Source: JAGVSV01 sp050952845
GTDB lineage: Bacteria; Bacillota; Clostridia; Christensenellales; Aristaeellaceae
Direction: 5' to 3'
Assembly: GCA_050952845.1 (NCBI GenBank)
Contig: JBMNLP010000001.1
Span: forward strand, 930,001-994,000
DNA: 64,000 nt
Positions 27,231 through 34,739 of the stretch are shown one piece after another. Position 1 is the stretch's first letter, and each line of letters opens with the position of its first letter. The notes below the pieces were generated by a model. That model saw only the letters and a program-made list of their open reading frames with translations, was not told the origin of the DNA and did not search any database. Position numbers and translations under genes: made by a program.

Positions 27231-27261
27231 ATCACACAGGGTGTGATAAAAATATATCACA
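27231..27261. promoter_or_regulatory. overlapping inverted repeats, likely LacI-type operator
   Basis: ATCACAC-AGG-GTGTGAT at 27231-27247 is a perfect inverted repeat. TGTGATA-6 bp-TATCACA at 27242-27261 is a second one sharing the middle half-site. Together they form three alternating half-sites that cover the -10 of the regulator promoter. Autoregulation is inferred from position. Confidence 0.6.
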
Positions 27262-27279
27262 GAATGCGCCAAATAGCAA
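27251..27279 (-). promoter_or_regulatory. promoter of the LacI-family gene
   Basis: On the minus strand, TTGCTA (27274-27279) and TATATT (27251-27256) are separated by 17 bp. The -10 lies within the inverted repeats at 27242-27261. Confidence 0.65.
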
Positions 27280-27379
27280 ATTTTTTACTCATCAACAGTA
27301 ACGTTTCTATAAAACCGCGTAAAAGTGGGGAAAATGGGGCGAAAAGCAAAAAAAAAATAATATTTATGAAAAATTACTG

Positions 27380-27407
27380 TTTACAAATAGCGAATGTGTG
27401 GTATACT
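27380..27407 (+). promoter_or_regulatory. promoter of the first orphan binding-protein gene
   Basis: TTTACA at 27380-27385, a 16-bp spacer and TATACT at 27402-27407 with an extended TGG before the -10. The same arrangement, with few changes, precedes the paralogue at 34740. Confidence 0.7.
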
Positions 27408-27413
27408 CATAGT

Positions 27414-27484
27414 GTCAGGAGGAAACTCCCGACAACCAAGATAAAAACACGGCCATTCGCCGGAAGATTAGGAAGGTAGATCCC
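27414..27484 (+). other. conserved 71-nt leader of orphan binding-protein gene 1
   Basis: This leader is nearly base-for-base identical to 34669-34739 upstream of the paralogue; the differences are a few single bases. It begins with a GTCAGGAG-GAAA-CTCCCGAC stem-loop (a GAAA tetraloop with one mismatch), then has a small CGGC/GCCG stem, and ends with the AGGAAGG ribosome binding site. A regulatory RNA role is possible; I do not recognise a known riboswitch class. Confidence 0.5.
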
Positions 27485-28432
27485 ATGAAAAAGTTTTTTG
27501 CCACAATGCTGCTCCTGAGCATGCTCCTTACCGCACTTGTTCCCGCTACTGCCCTTGGCTCAGCACCCGTTTCGGGCAGGCTGATGCTGTATTCCTCCCT
27601 ACCTGTTACCCAGTTAGATCTGATGGTTGCTATGTTCAACGAGAAGTATCCCGACATCACGGTGGACGTTTTTTCCGCAGACAGCGCCGATGTGTTTGCC
27701 CGGGCGCAGGCTGAGGCCGGCGTGTCAGGGGGCCTGGTGCTGGGGGGCAGCCTGGAATCCTTCCGAGCCGCGCAGGATCTGTTCACCGCCTATACGACGG
27801 TCAACGCGAAAGCCCTTCATGACGGGTACGCGGTAGAAAGCGCCGCCTTCACCCCCATCCAGCTGCACGTGAGCGCGCTGCTTGTCAATCAGGACTTAGC
27901 CAAGGAACTCGGTGTGAAGATCATGGGCTGGGAATCTCTGAAGGATGCGAAGCTGTCCGGCCGGGTGGCGTACATGGACCCTGCCGCGAGTTCTCCTGTG
28001 AGTGAGCAGGCTGCCTTTGTGACCAACTTTGCCAGAACCGTTAACGTCGCCTCTCCGTCCGCCCCATCCTTCGTGCTGAACGCGGTGACGGCAGGTCAGT
28101 ACGCTGTAGGGATCGTCAACGAGGAGAAGGCGATCGAGCGCCAGCTGTCCGGGGCTAAGGTAGATGTGGTCTACGCGGCGGAAGGCGTCGCGATGGGCGC
28201 GTCCTACGCCGGCATCCTGACAGGCACGCAGAATGAAGAAGCTGCCAGGCTGTTCCTGGACTTCATCACCGGGAAGGAATACCAGCAGGCAGCCGCGGAT
28301 ATCCTGCACCAGCGTTCGGTGCGCCGCGACGTGGACTTTAACCTGAAGGGTATCGTGGCGACTAAGAACCTGAAAGCGCTTGATTTTGAAAGCATGGCGC
28401 TGCTGACCAGGATGCAGATTGCCGCCAGGTGA
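27485..28432 (+). CDS. orphan substrate-binding protein, AfuA/Fbp-like (copy 1)
   Basis: 315 residues: a signal peptide (MKKFFATMLLLSMLLTALVPATALG) and a mature binding protein of the iron(III)/phosphonate-like type, with LMLYSSLPVTQLDLMVAMF, a second-lobe AGQYAVGIVNEEKAI and the late LFLDFITGKEYQQA segment. There is no lipobox. The gene is monocistronic, with its own promoter and terminator and no permease or ATPase beside it. It is a close paralogue of 34740-35699; the proteins differ at few positions (for example NEKYP versus NDKYP, KVDVV versus NVDVI). The ligand is not clear; ferric iron, a sugar phosphate and a 2-aminoethylphosphonate-type ligand are all seen in this superfamily. Confidence 0.82.
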   Translation: MKKFFATMLLLSMLLTALVPATALGSAPVSGRLMLYSSLPVTQLDLMVAMFNEKYPDITVDVFSADSADVFARAQAEAGVSGGLVLGGSLESFRAAQDLFTAYTTVNAKALHDGYAVESAAFTPIQLHVSALLVNQDLAKELGVKIMGWESLKDAKLSGRVAYMDPAASSPVSEQAAFVTNFARTVNVASPSAPSFVLNAVTAGQYAVGIVNEEKAIERQLSGAKVDVVYAAEGVAMGASYAGILTGTQNEEAARLFLDFITGKEYQQAAADILHQRSVRRDVDFNLKGIVATKNLKALDFESMALLTRMQIAAR

Positions 28433-28484
28433 AGGACTATATAAGGTACGCTGATACACTGGATTAGATACCGGATCATATACC

Positions 28485-28520
28485 GCCGACGCCGCGAACC
28501 TGTCGCGGCGTCGGCATTTA
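28485..28520 (+). terminator. terminator of orphan binding-protein gene 1
   Basis: A perfect 13-bp GC-rich stem (28485-28497 with 28503-28515), loop ACCTG, then ATTTATTTG. The same core stem and loop recur after the paralogue. Confidence 0.85.
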
Positions 28521-28616
28521 TTTGGCCTTGCGCAGAAAGACAGATCAAATTAAACTGCCTGTTAAACAAGGTGTAACAAAAAAGATATAAAATTTAATAA
28601 ATTTTTAATAAACATA

Positions 28617-28645
28617 TAGACATCCCGCAAAATGTGTGTTACAAT
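28617..28645 (+). promoter_or_regulatory. promoter of the DegV-GH3-HD-GYP operon
   Basis: TAGACA at 28617-28622, a 17-bp spacer and TACAAT at 28640-28645, about 45 bp before the DegV start, in an AT-rich stretch. Confidence 0.65.
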
Positions 28646-28689
28646 ATGCTTGCTCTGAACTGCCTATTTGTTGGGAGGGGTGAGATGAT

Positions 28690-29535
28690 ATGCAAAGATG
28701 TGCGATTATTACAAATTCTGTTTCTGACCTGTCACCTTCATTGGCTGAGGAATACGGCATCCTGGTTATACCGGATGTTGTAATCTTTGAAAATCGTGAA
28801 TACTTAACAAACATCGACATCGATCCCCCCATGCTGTACCGTCTGCTGCGCGAACATAAGAAGCTTCCCACAACATCCCATCCCAATCAGAACGAATTTA
28901 TGGCATACTATGCCAAAGCGGCGGAGTATAGTGAGATCCTCTGCATCACGGTTACTTCAGTGATGTCAGGCTCCGGCAACACGGCGACCTTAGCAGCCAA
29001 GATAATGAAAGAGAAAGGTTTTCGTCCTGATATCTATATCTATGATTCCCTGCAGGTATCCTATGGATTGGCATATATGGCGATAGCAGCAGCAAAGATG
29101 GCGCGGCAAGGCAAAGGAGCCTTGGAGATTATTGCATACCTTGACCAAATCAGAGATAAGATCGGCTCATTTTTCTGTATGAACACGCTTGAGAACGCGC
29201 GAAAAGGTGGGCGGATCGGCGAAGTGAAAAGCCTGGCGGCGGACTTCCTTGGTATCAAGCCGGTGCTTGCTTTCCGGGAGGGGACAGTGAAGGAGCTGAG
29301 CATCGCGCGGAGTTTTGATGCAGCGCTTCATCGTATTCTCAAAATTTATAAAGTCCGTGCCCAAAAAGGGGGGTTGGTGTTCGTTTGCCATTCCAATTAT
29401 GAGGCGGTCGCGCAGAGAATGAAGGAACAGGTATTGCGCTTTGATCCGGATGCAGAGGTTCTTGTCGAGTGGATTGGTGTCGCTATCGGCATCTACACAG
29501 GCGAGCGAACCGTTGGGCTGATATTTGGAGAGTGA
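28690..29535 (+). CDS. DegV family fatty-acid-binding protein
   Basis: 281 residues of the DegV/FakB family, cytoplasmic proteins that hold a fatty acid and, in known cases, present it to a fatty acid kinase. The conserved N-terminal NSVSDLSPSLAEEYGI, the ligand-pocket VTSVMSGSGNTA (counterpart of the usual S-x-LSGTYQSA), YDSLQVSYG and MNTLENARKGGRIGEVK are all present. Length is typical. A GGGAGGGG site lies about 10 bp upstream of the ATG. It is the first gene of an operon with a membrane methyltransferase-like protein, a GH3-like enzyme and a cyclic-di-GMP protein; the next start overlaps its stop. No FakA-type kinase is linked. The bound lipid is unknown. Confidence 0.92.
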   Translation: MQRCAIITNSVSDLSPSLAEEYGILVIPDVVIFENREYLTNIDIDPPMLYRLLREHKKLPTTSHPNQNEFMAYYAKAAEYSEILCITVTSVMSGSGNTATLAAKIMKEKGFRPDIYIYDSLQVSYGLAYMAIAAAKMARQGKGALEIIAYLDQIRDKIGSFFCMNTLENARKGGRIGEVKSLAADFLGIKPVLAFREGTVKELSIARSFDAALHRILKIYKVRAQKGGLVFVCHSNYEAVAQRMKEQVLRFDPDAEVLVEWIGVAIGIYTGERTVGLIFGE

Positions 29536-30101
29536 CTGGTATTGTAGGTGTTGTTATTGCGTTTGTTCTGATGCTCCTGTCCGATTTGTTCAAGCTGAGA
29601 AACAAAGGCAGGAAGGGAGCCATGCTGTTGATTGCGGGGATGACGCTTTTAGTTGTTTCCCTGGCTATTGCAGCTTTTTCCGGGGAACGATTTGAAGTTG
29701 CTTTGCTTTTGCGAACCTTGGCCTTCCTGGTGGCAGGAATCGCCCTGGCAATGGAGGTGACCGCGTTGTTTCTTTCTCTGCCAGCCCGGGAAACTTACCT
29801 GCTGGTGGAAAAAATGCATCTTCAGGACAAAGGGATGTATGCCCTTTGTCGCCATCCTGCCGCGCTTTGTCTTCCGGCTCTGCTCCTCAGCCTGGCGGTA
29901 GGTTTAGGAAGTGGTGGCTTGCTAAGGGCAGGAGCATTAGCCAGTTTCTTGAACTTCATGTATGTATGGATACAGGATCGTTATATCTTCCCCAGGACCA
30001 TTCCAGGATATCACGACTATCAAAAAAGAGTTCCTTTCTTGTTGCCAACGCCGGTCAGTATAAAGGCTGCAATTGCGACACGAAAGGCTAAGCAGGGATG
30101 A
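29532..30101 (+). CDS. isoprenylcysteine carboxyl methyltransferase-like membrane protein
   Basis: About 189 residues with five or so hydrophobic helices. The C-terminal part has the ICMT/PEMT signature order: GMYALCRHPAALCLPALLL, where RHP is the core SAM-binding motif, and later PGYHDYQKRVPFLLP. Such proteins methylate carboxyl groups or phospholipid head groups at the membrane, using S-adenosylmethionine. The start is uncertain: GTG 29532 overlaps the DegV stop (GTGA) and implies translational coupling, but its GGAG is unusually close; ATG 29571 has no ribosome binding site. The usual glutamate after the RHP region is not obvious, so activity should not be assumed. Confidence 0.7.
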   Translation: MTGIVGVVIAFVLMLLSDLFKLRNKGRKGAMLLIAGMTLLVVSLAIAAFSGERFEVALLLRTLAFLVAGIALAMEVTALFLSLPARETYLLVEKMHLQDKGMYALCRHPAALCLPALLLSLAVGLGSGGLLRAGALASFLNFMYVWIQDRYIFPRTIPGYHDYQKRVPFLLPTPVSIKAAIATRKAKQG

Positions 30102-30104
30102 AGC

Positions 30105-31736
30105 ATGCGGTTTGATGAAAAACTTAGGAAAGAGCCACCGGAGCACCTTTGGCAGGAGTACTGCGGCTTTTTGGATTTGTCCTTAGAGCAGTACATGCGC
30201 ATGCAAAAACACCTGCTCATGGAGCAGATTGATCTGCTGTCCTCCAGCCGGCTGGGTAAAAACCTGATGGGAAAAACTCCTCCTGAGTCTGTAGACGAAT
30301 TCCGTGAGCGCGTTCCCTTAACCAAGTTTGAGAACTACGTGGACACGCTGCTGATGCGCCGCGAGGAAGAGCTTCCTGCAAAGCCGGTGATCTGGCTTGA
30401 AACAACCTGGGAAGGGGGGGACCATCCCCAGAAAGCCGCTCCCTATTCACGCAGTATGCTCAATACATACAGAGATAATCTCTTCGCCGTTCTCCTGCTT
30501 GCACACGCCACAAAAAAGGGGCAGTTTCGGGTTCAAACGAACGGAAGGGTGCTCTATACGCTTGCGCCCCTACCCTATCCAAGTGGATTATTTCCTGAAC
30601 TGATGAAAGGCGAAGTTGATTTTCAGTTCATGCCTCCTGTGAAAGAGGCGCTCTCATTGCCTTTCAGTCAACAGATGAAACTTGGGTTTGAAATGGCTGT
30701 CAAAAAAGGCATGAACCAGTTTTTTGGCATGAGCAGCATTTTGTTTTATATCAGTGAGAACCTGTTGAGTGGCTCAAATGACGGTGGAAGAAACAGCAGG
30801 AGAAGCCTGAAAGGTTTTTCGCTCAAGATGCTTTATCGGTTGTTGGCCGCGCAGTATCGGTCACGCAGAGATGATGTCCCATTGCTGCCGAGAGATCTGT
30901 TCGATTTGGATACCTTTGTATGTGTCGGAAATGACTCCACTTTGTATAAAAACGAACTGGAAAAATACTGGGGGAAAAAGCCGTTAGAAATTGTTGGAGG
31001 GACGGAGCCGACTTTGATTGGCACCGAAACTTGGAGCCGGGATGGATTCGTTCTCTTTCCGAACGCCTGCTTTTATGAATTTATTCCTGAGCGGGAAATG
31101 ATGAAAAACTTAGATGACCCCTCTTATATACCGCGAACCTACCTGATGGATGAGCTAAGTCCGAACCAGCTGTACGAAATTGTGATCACTGTTTTCAAAG
31201 GCGGCTCTTTTGTCCGCTACCGCGTTGGGGATGTTTTTCGCTGTCTGAGATTGAAGAACATCAGGGATGGGATAGATTTTCCTCAGTTCGAATTTGTTGA
31301 TCGCGTGCCGAATGTCATCGACATCGGGGGCTTTACCAGAATAACGCAGCGAGAAATACTCAAGGTGTTGGAACTGTCGCGTCTTCAGGTGGAGGATTGG
31401 TGTGCTTTTAAGGAGTATGATGATGATAAGCATGCATACTTGCAGCTGTTTCTGGAGATGCGGCAAGAAGATGAAGGCGTCTTCTCTGATGCTGAAGTCG
31501 TTAAGGAACACCTGAGCGTCTATTTCCGCTATTTTGATCAGGACTACAACAGCCTGAAACGCCTCATTAAAGTTGAGCCATTGCGCGTGAACATCGTTCC
31601 CACAGGTTCTTTCCGGCAATTTGAGCAGTCTTTTGGCAGGCGGTTGAGGAAAATAAATCCTCCCAGCGCGGACGTAATTGATTTTCGCTTTCTGTGTGGC
31701 CTGGAACATAGGCAGGGGAGGAATCCATGGCAATAA
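30105..31736 (+). CDS. GH3 auxin-responsive-family acyl-adenylating enzyme
   Basis: 543 residues matching the bacterial branch of the GH3 family, relatives of plant enzymes that adenylate a carboxylic acid (jasmonate, auxin) and join it to an amino acid. Family-like segments include PLTKFENYVDTLLMR near residue 72, a WLETTWEGGDHPQKAAPYS nucleotide-loop region near residue 100, VGGTEPTLIGTETW and FVRYRVGDVFRCLRL, where YRVGD is the ATP-contact motif. It begins 4 bp after the membrane methyltransferase-like gene and overlaps the next gene by 10 bp, so the four genes are one transcriptional unit. Substrate acid and acceptor are unknown; the DegV neighbour suggests a fatty acid (inference). Confidence 0.82.
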   Translation: MRFDEKLRKEPPEHLWQEYCGFLDLSLEQYMRMQKHLLMEQIDLLSSSRLGKNLMGKTPPESVDEFRERVPLTKFENYVDTLLMRREEELPAKPVIWLETTWEGGDHPQKAAPYSRSMLNTYRDNLFAVLLLAHATKKGQFRVQTNGRVLYTLAPLPYPSGLFPELMKGEVDFQFMPPVKEALSLPFSQQMKLGFEMAVKKGMNQFFGMSSILFYISENLLSGSNDGGRNSRRSLKGFSLKMLYRLLAAQYRSRRDDVPLLPRDLFDLDTFVCVGNDSTLYKNELEKYWGKKPLEIVGGTEPTLIGTETWSRDGFVLFPNACFYEFIPEREMMKNLDDPSYIPRTYLMDELSPNQLYEIVITVFKGGSFVRYRVGDVFRCLRLKNIRDGIDFPQFEFVDRVPNVIDIGGFTRITQREILKVLELSRLQVEDWCAFKEYDDDKHAYLQLFLEMRQEDEGVFSDAEVVKEHLSVYFRYFDQDYNSLKRLIKVEPLRVNIVPTGSFRQFEQSFGRRLRKINPPSADVIDFRFLCGLEHRQGRNPWQ

Positions 31737-34237
31737 ATGAAATCGTCTCTGTTGCGATACCCGCCGCAGCTTTGCTTTTGAACCTCTTCTTGCTGCTGGT
31801 CTGTATCAGCGCCCGGAAAAACATGCTCATCTACGCTTTTATGATGCTGATGATCTCCTATTCGTTATGGACAGGTGGGTCAGCAGCAATGCGTGCGCTC
31901 CTATATCCAGGACCTGTTTTTTGGTATCATGTTTCACTGGTGGGGATCTTTACCACGCCCTTCAATCTATACTATTTCACATACCATTATACCGACGCAA
32001 AGGGGCGCTTCACGAAGACCGTGCTTGGAATAGCCTGGCTGATCCTGACAATCATGTGTCTTTTTGACGTGTTTCTCGAGTCACCTCAAATTTCGGTAAG
32101 CGATGGTAAAATGTCCTTCACTTACACCGTAACATACTGGGTCATTCTGCCATTCTTTTTAGGCGCTTATACTTTATATCTGTGTGGAAGGCTTGCCTAT
32201 CAGGGAATTAAGCATAACGGAATCCCCGCAACCACCATGCGTCCTTTAGTTATTGGCGCGCTTCTCATGTTTATTGCCCTTCTTTCTACAGCTTTGCCCG
32301 GAGCGGGTTCCTTTCCAGCCGACCCGTTGGCCTGTGGGATCAACGCGGTTTTTCTCTTTTATGCGTTGTATAGAAAACGGCTGATTACCTTCAGGATGGT
32401 GACCGGCAGGGCCCCCCTGTACCTTGCTGCAGCTGTGCTGACGACCGTTTCTCTGGCCATGCTTTACCCGACAATCGATCAGGCATATCAACGATTTTTT
32501 CCGCAGTATGTCGGCTACCAGACCATTGTGATATCAACCCTGGTGTCCCTCCTGACGGTTTTGGTGTACAATGTAATTAGAAAGCTATTGAACATGCTGT
32601 TTGCCAAGGGCATCAATGCGAGGGATGATGAGCTGCTGCGGTTCAGCCAGGACATTAACAACACGCTGGACAGTACACAGATTTTTAAAACATTCAGCGA
32701 CTTTATCGAACGCAACATTGTTTGCGATACCGTTTACATCTGTACACAGAATGAAAGCGGACATTTTGTCGCAAAAGTCAATACCAGGCTGACGATGGCG
32801 GATGAACTGGTCATCAAAAAGGACAGTCCGCTGGTTGTGTGGCTGGAGGAACATAACACCGCGATTCATTTTCGGGATTTTTCGAGAACCCAGTACTATC
32901 GCTCCATGTGGGATGAAGAAAAACAGCTTTACGAAAGCTTGAATATCAGGCTGGTGCTGCCGGTTACAGAAGGAGGCCGGTTGATTGCTGTTACTTTGTT
33001 TGCTGATGATAACTACACTGTCTGCAGCTCTGGCGATATTGTATTCCTGGAATCTGCCGCTGCCGTTATGTCCATCGCTACAAAAAACGCCATGCTGTAC
33101 ACTGCCATGCAGAATGAGGCCCATAATGACGAGTTAACCGGCTTATACAACCGTCGTCATTTCATGGAGAGCGGAAGCCTGAGCTTTTCAAAATCTATCA
33201 AGAGCAGTTTTACCGTCGCTATGGTCAGCCTTGATGATTTTCGGCTCTTTAATGAACTGTACGGTTCATATCAGGGCGATCGTCTGCTGCAGGATTTTTC
33301 GAAAATGCTGCTGGCTGTTTCTGGAAACCAGGGAATCGTGGGCCGCTACAGCGGGAAGGAGTTCATCCTGGCATTTCCCTTTAAAGAAGCCAAAGCGGTG
33401 GTTGATTTGATTGCCAGCTTGCGTGAGCAGCTGAAGGAGTATTTGCATAAGAACAAGGAGGAAGGGCACCGCTTCCTCACGTTCTCTGCAGGTATTTGCT
33501 CTTATCCGAATAGTGCGACTTCTTTTGAAGAAGCAGTCTCTTTTGCTAACATCGCTGTGTATGCAGCGAAGAAAAATGGAAAAAACAGAACCCAATTGTA
33601 CGAGAAGGGTCAGGAGCTCACCAATGTAACCCAGGACACTCTTGATAACGGAGAACAATACATGCAAACGATTTATGCCTTGACAGCTGCTGTCGACGCA
33701 AAAGATCACTATACCTTCAATCATTCAGAAATGGTTTCCACGTATGCTGCCCAATTGGCTGTGGAAATCGGATTGGACAAGGAGCACGTAGAAATTGTCC
33801 GTCAGGCGGGGTTGCTGCACGACATAGGGAAAATTGCGATTCCTGAGAGTATTTTGGATAAGCCGGGTCGTTTGACAGAAGACGAGTTCCGGATTATGAA
33901 ACAGCACGTGGAAGCCTCCATTACGATGATCAAGTACCTCCCCAGTTTGGATTATCTTACCCCTGTTGTTATTGGGCATCACGAGCGCTGGGACGGCAGG
34001 GGCTATCCCCGCGGATTGGCCGGTGACCAGATTCCCGTTGGCGCACGGTGCCTGGCGGTTGCGGATGCATTTGACGCCATGACCACCACGCGTAGTTATA
34101 AGGCTGCGAAAACGGTTGAGGAAGCGCTTGATGAAATCCGACAGAACCTTGGCACGCAGTTTGATCCCAAGATTGGTTTGGCTTTTATAAAACTGGTGGA
34201 AGAAGGACGATTGGAACAGAAACATCGTAATAATTAA
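31727..34237 (+). CDS. membrane-sensor GAF-GGDEF-HD-GYP protein
   Basis: 836 residues. An N-terminal block of about seven membrane helices (1-225) resembles the 7TM sensor region of clostridial signalling proteins. A GAF-like domain follows (about 295-455), then a GGDEF domain (about 460-620) and an HD-GYP domain (about 640-820). The GGDEF signature reads SGKEF near residue 542, so the cyclase is probably inactive or only binds nucleotide. The HD-GYP part is intact: LLHDIGKI, HHERWDGRGYP and DAFDAMTTTRSYK. Net activity should be cyclic-di-GMP hydrolysis, tuned by a membrane or GAF ligand. GGGGAGG precedes the ATG, which lies inside the end of the GH3 gene. The operon position suggests the ligand may be made by the preceding enzymes (inference). 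Confidence 0.9.
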   Translation: MAINEIVSVAIPAAALLLNLFLLLVCISARKNMLIYAFMMLMISYSLWTGGSAAMRALLYPGPVFWYHVSLVGIFTTPFNLYYFTYHYTDAKGRFTKTVLGIAWLILTIMCLFDVFLESPQISVSDGKMSFTYTVTYWVILPFFLGAYTLYLCGRLAYQGIKHNGIPATTMRPLVIGALLMFIALLSTALPGAGSFPADPLACGINAVFLFYALYRKRLITFRMVTGRAPLYLAAAVLTTVSLAMLYPTIDQAYQRFFPQYVGYQTIVISTLVSLLTVLVYNVIRKLLNMLFAKGINARDDELLRFSQDINNTLDSTQIFKTFSDFIERNIVCDTVYICTQNESGHFVAKVNTRLTMADELVIKKDSPLVVWLEEHNTAIHFRDFSRTQYYRSMWDEEKQLYESLNIRLVLPVTEGGRLIAVTLFADDNYTVCSSGDIVFLESAAAVMSIATKNAMLYTAMQNEAHNDELTGLYNRRHFMESGSLSFSKSIKSSFTVAMVSLDDFRLFNELYGSYQGDRLLQDFSKMLLAVSGNQGIVGRYSGKEFILAFPFKEAKAVVDLIASLREQLKEYLHKNKEEGHRFLTFSAGICSYPNSATSFEEAVSFANIAVYAAKKNGKNRTQLYEKGQELTNVTQDTLDNGEQYMQTIYALTAAVDAKDHYTFNHSEMVSTYAAQLAVEIGLDKEHVEIVRQAGLLHDIGKIAIPESILDKPGRLTEDEFRIMKQHVEASITMIKYLPSLDYLTPVVIGHHERWDGRGYPRGLAGDQIPVGARCLAVADAFDAMTTTRSYKAAKTVEEALDEIRQNLGTQFDPKIGLAFIKLVEEGRLEQKHRNN

Positions 34238-34256
34238 GGGGGGTTTTATGCCCCTA

Positions 34257-34418
34257 ATACCAACGTAAAACATTAATGCATCCAAAGGGTCGAGGGATTT
34301 TGGCTTGTAGCGAGGAGCAGACGAGGGAAGCGTAGCAGCGCTACGCTGACCGAGCAGCCGACGAAGCTGCAAGACAAAAGGCCCGGCATGACGATGCGTT
34401 AATGTTTGGAGTTGGTAT
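34257..34418. mobile_element. MITE-like element with 26-bp imperfect terminal inverted repeats
   Basis: A 162-bp non-coding element. The left end (34257-34282) begins ATACCAAC and the right end (34393-34418) closes with GTTGGTAT; 21 of 26 positions match as inverted repeats. A central palindrome, AGCGTAGC-AGC-GCTACGCT, lies at 34329-34347. A related sequence with the same GCGTAGCAGCGCTA core is at 53731-53825. There is no reading frame inside. It fits a small non-autonomous element or dispersed RNA-forming repeat. Confidence 0.6.
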
Positions 34419-34420
34419 AA

Positions 34421-34487
34421 GTTATGAGAAAATTACGCATATTCTGCGCTATTCTGTGCGCAATGATTGCGTAATTTTTTCTATAAC
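34421..34487 (+). terminator. long hairpin with T run after the HD-GYP operon
   Basis: The arms 34421-34439 and 34468-34487 pair almost fully, and the right arm carries a T6 run. The inner part can also pair (TGCGC/GCGCA). It probably terminates the DegV operon on the + strand, although the MITE-like element separates it from the last gene. Confidence 0.6.
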
Positions 34488-34634
34488 AGTTTACTTTGAA
34501 CAGCATCTATAATTTCTGAGCGTGATAACAGCAACTCTTTGCCTCCATACAGAAATAATTCTGCAAGAATGTAAATAATGGCAATATATTAGACGTCGAA
34601 TACAATATTGAAAAAAATAATTTTAAAATTACTG

Positions 34635-34662
34635 TTTATAACCATCTGATATGTGGTATATT
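34635..34662 (+). promoter_or_regulatory. promoter of the second orphan binding-protein gene
   Basis: TTTATA at 34635-34640, a 16-bp spacer and TATATT at 34657-34662 with the same extended TGG as the promoter at 27380. Confidence 0.65.
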
Positions 34663-34668
34663 CCTTTT

Positions 34669-34739
34669 GTCAGGAGGAAACTCCCGACAACCAAGATGAA
34701 AACACGGCCATTTGCCGGAAGATTAGGAAGGTAGATCCC
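34669..34739 (+). other. conserved 71-nt leader of orphan binding-protein gene 2
   Basis: Nearly identical to 27414-27484, including the GAAA-capped stem-loop and the AGGAAGG ribosome binding site. Upstream of the promoters the two loci diverge. Confidence 0.5.

Noticed and set aside
34669..34739. Known riboswitch (cyclic-di-GMP type) in the binding-protein leaders
   Set aside because: The conserved cores of cyclic-di-GMP riboswitches are not present; only generic stems are seen.
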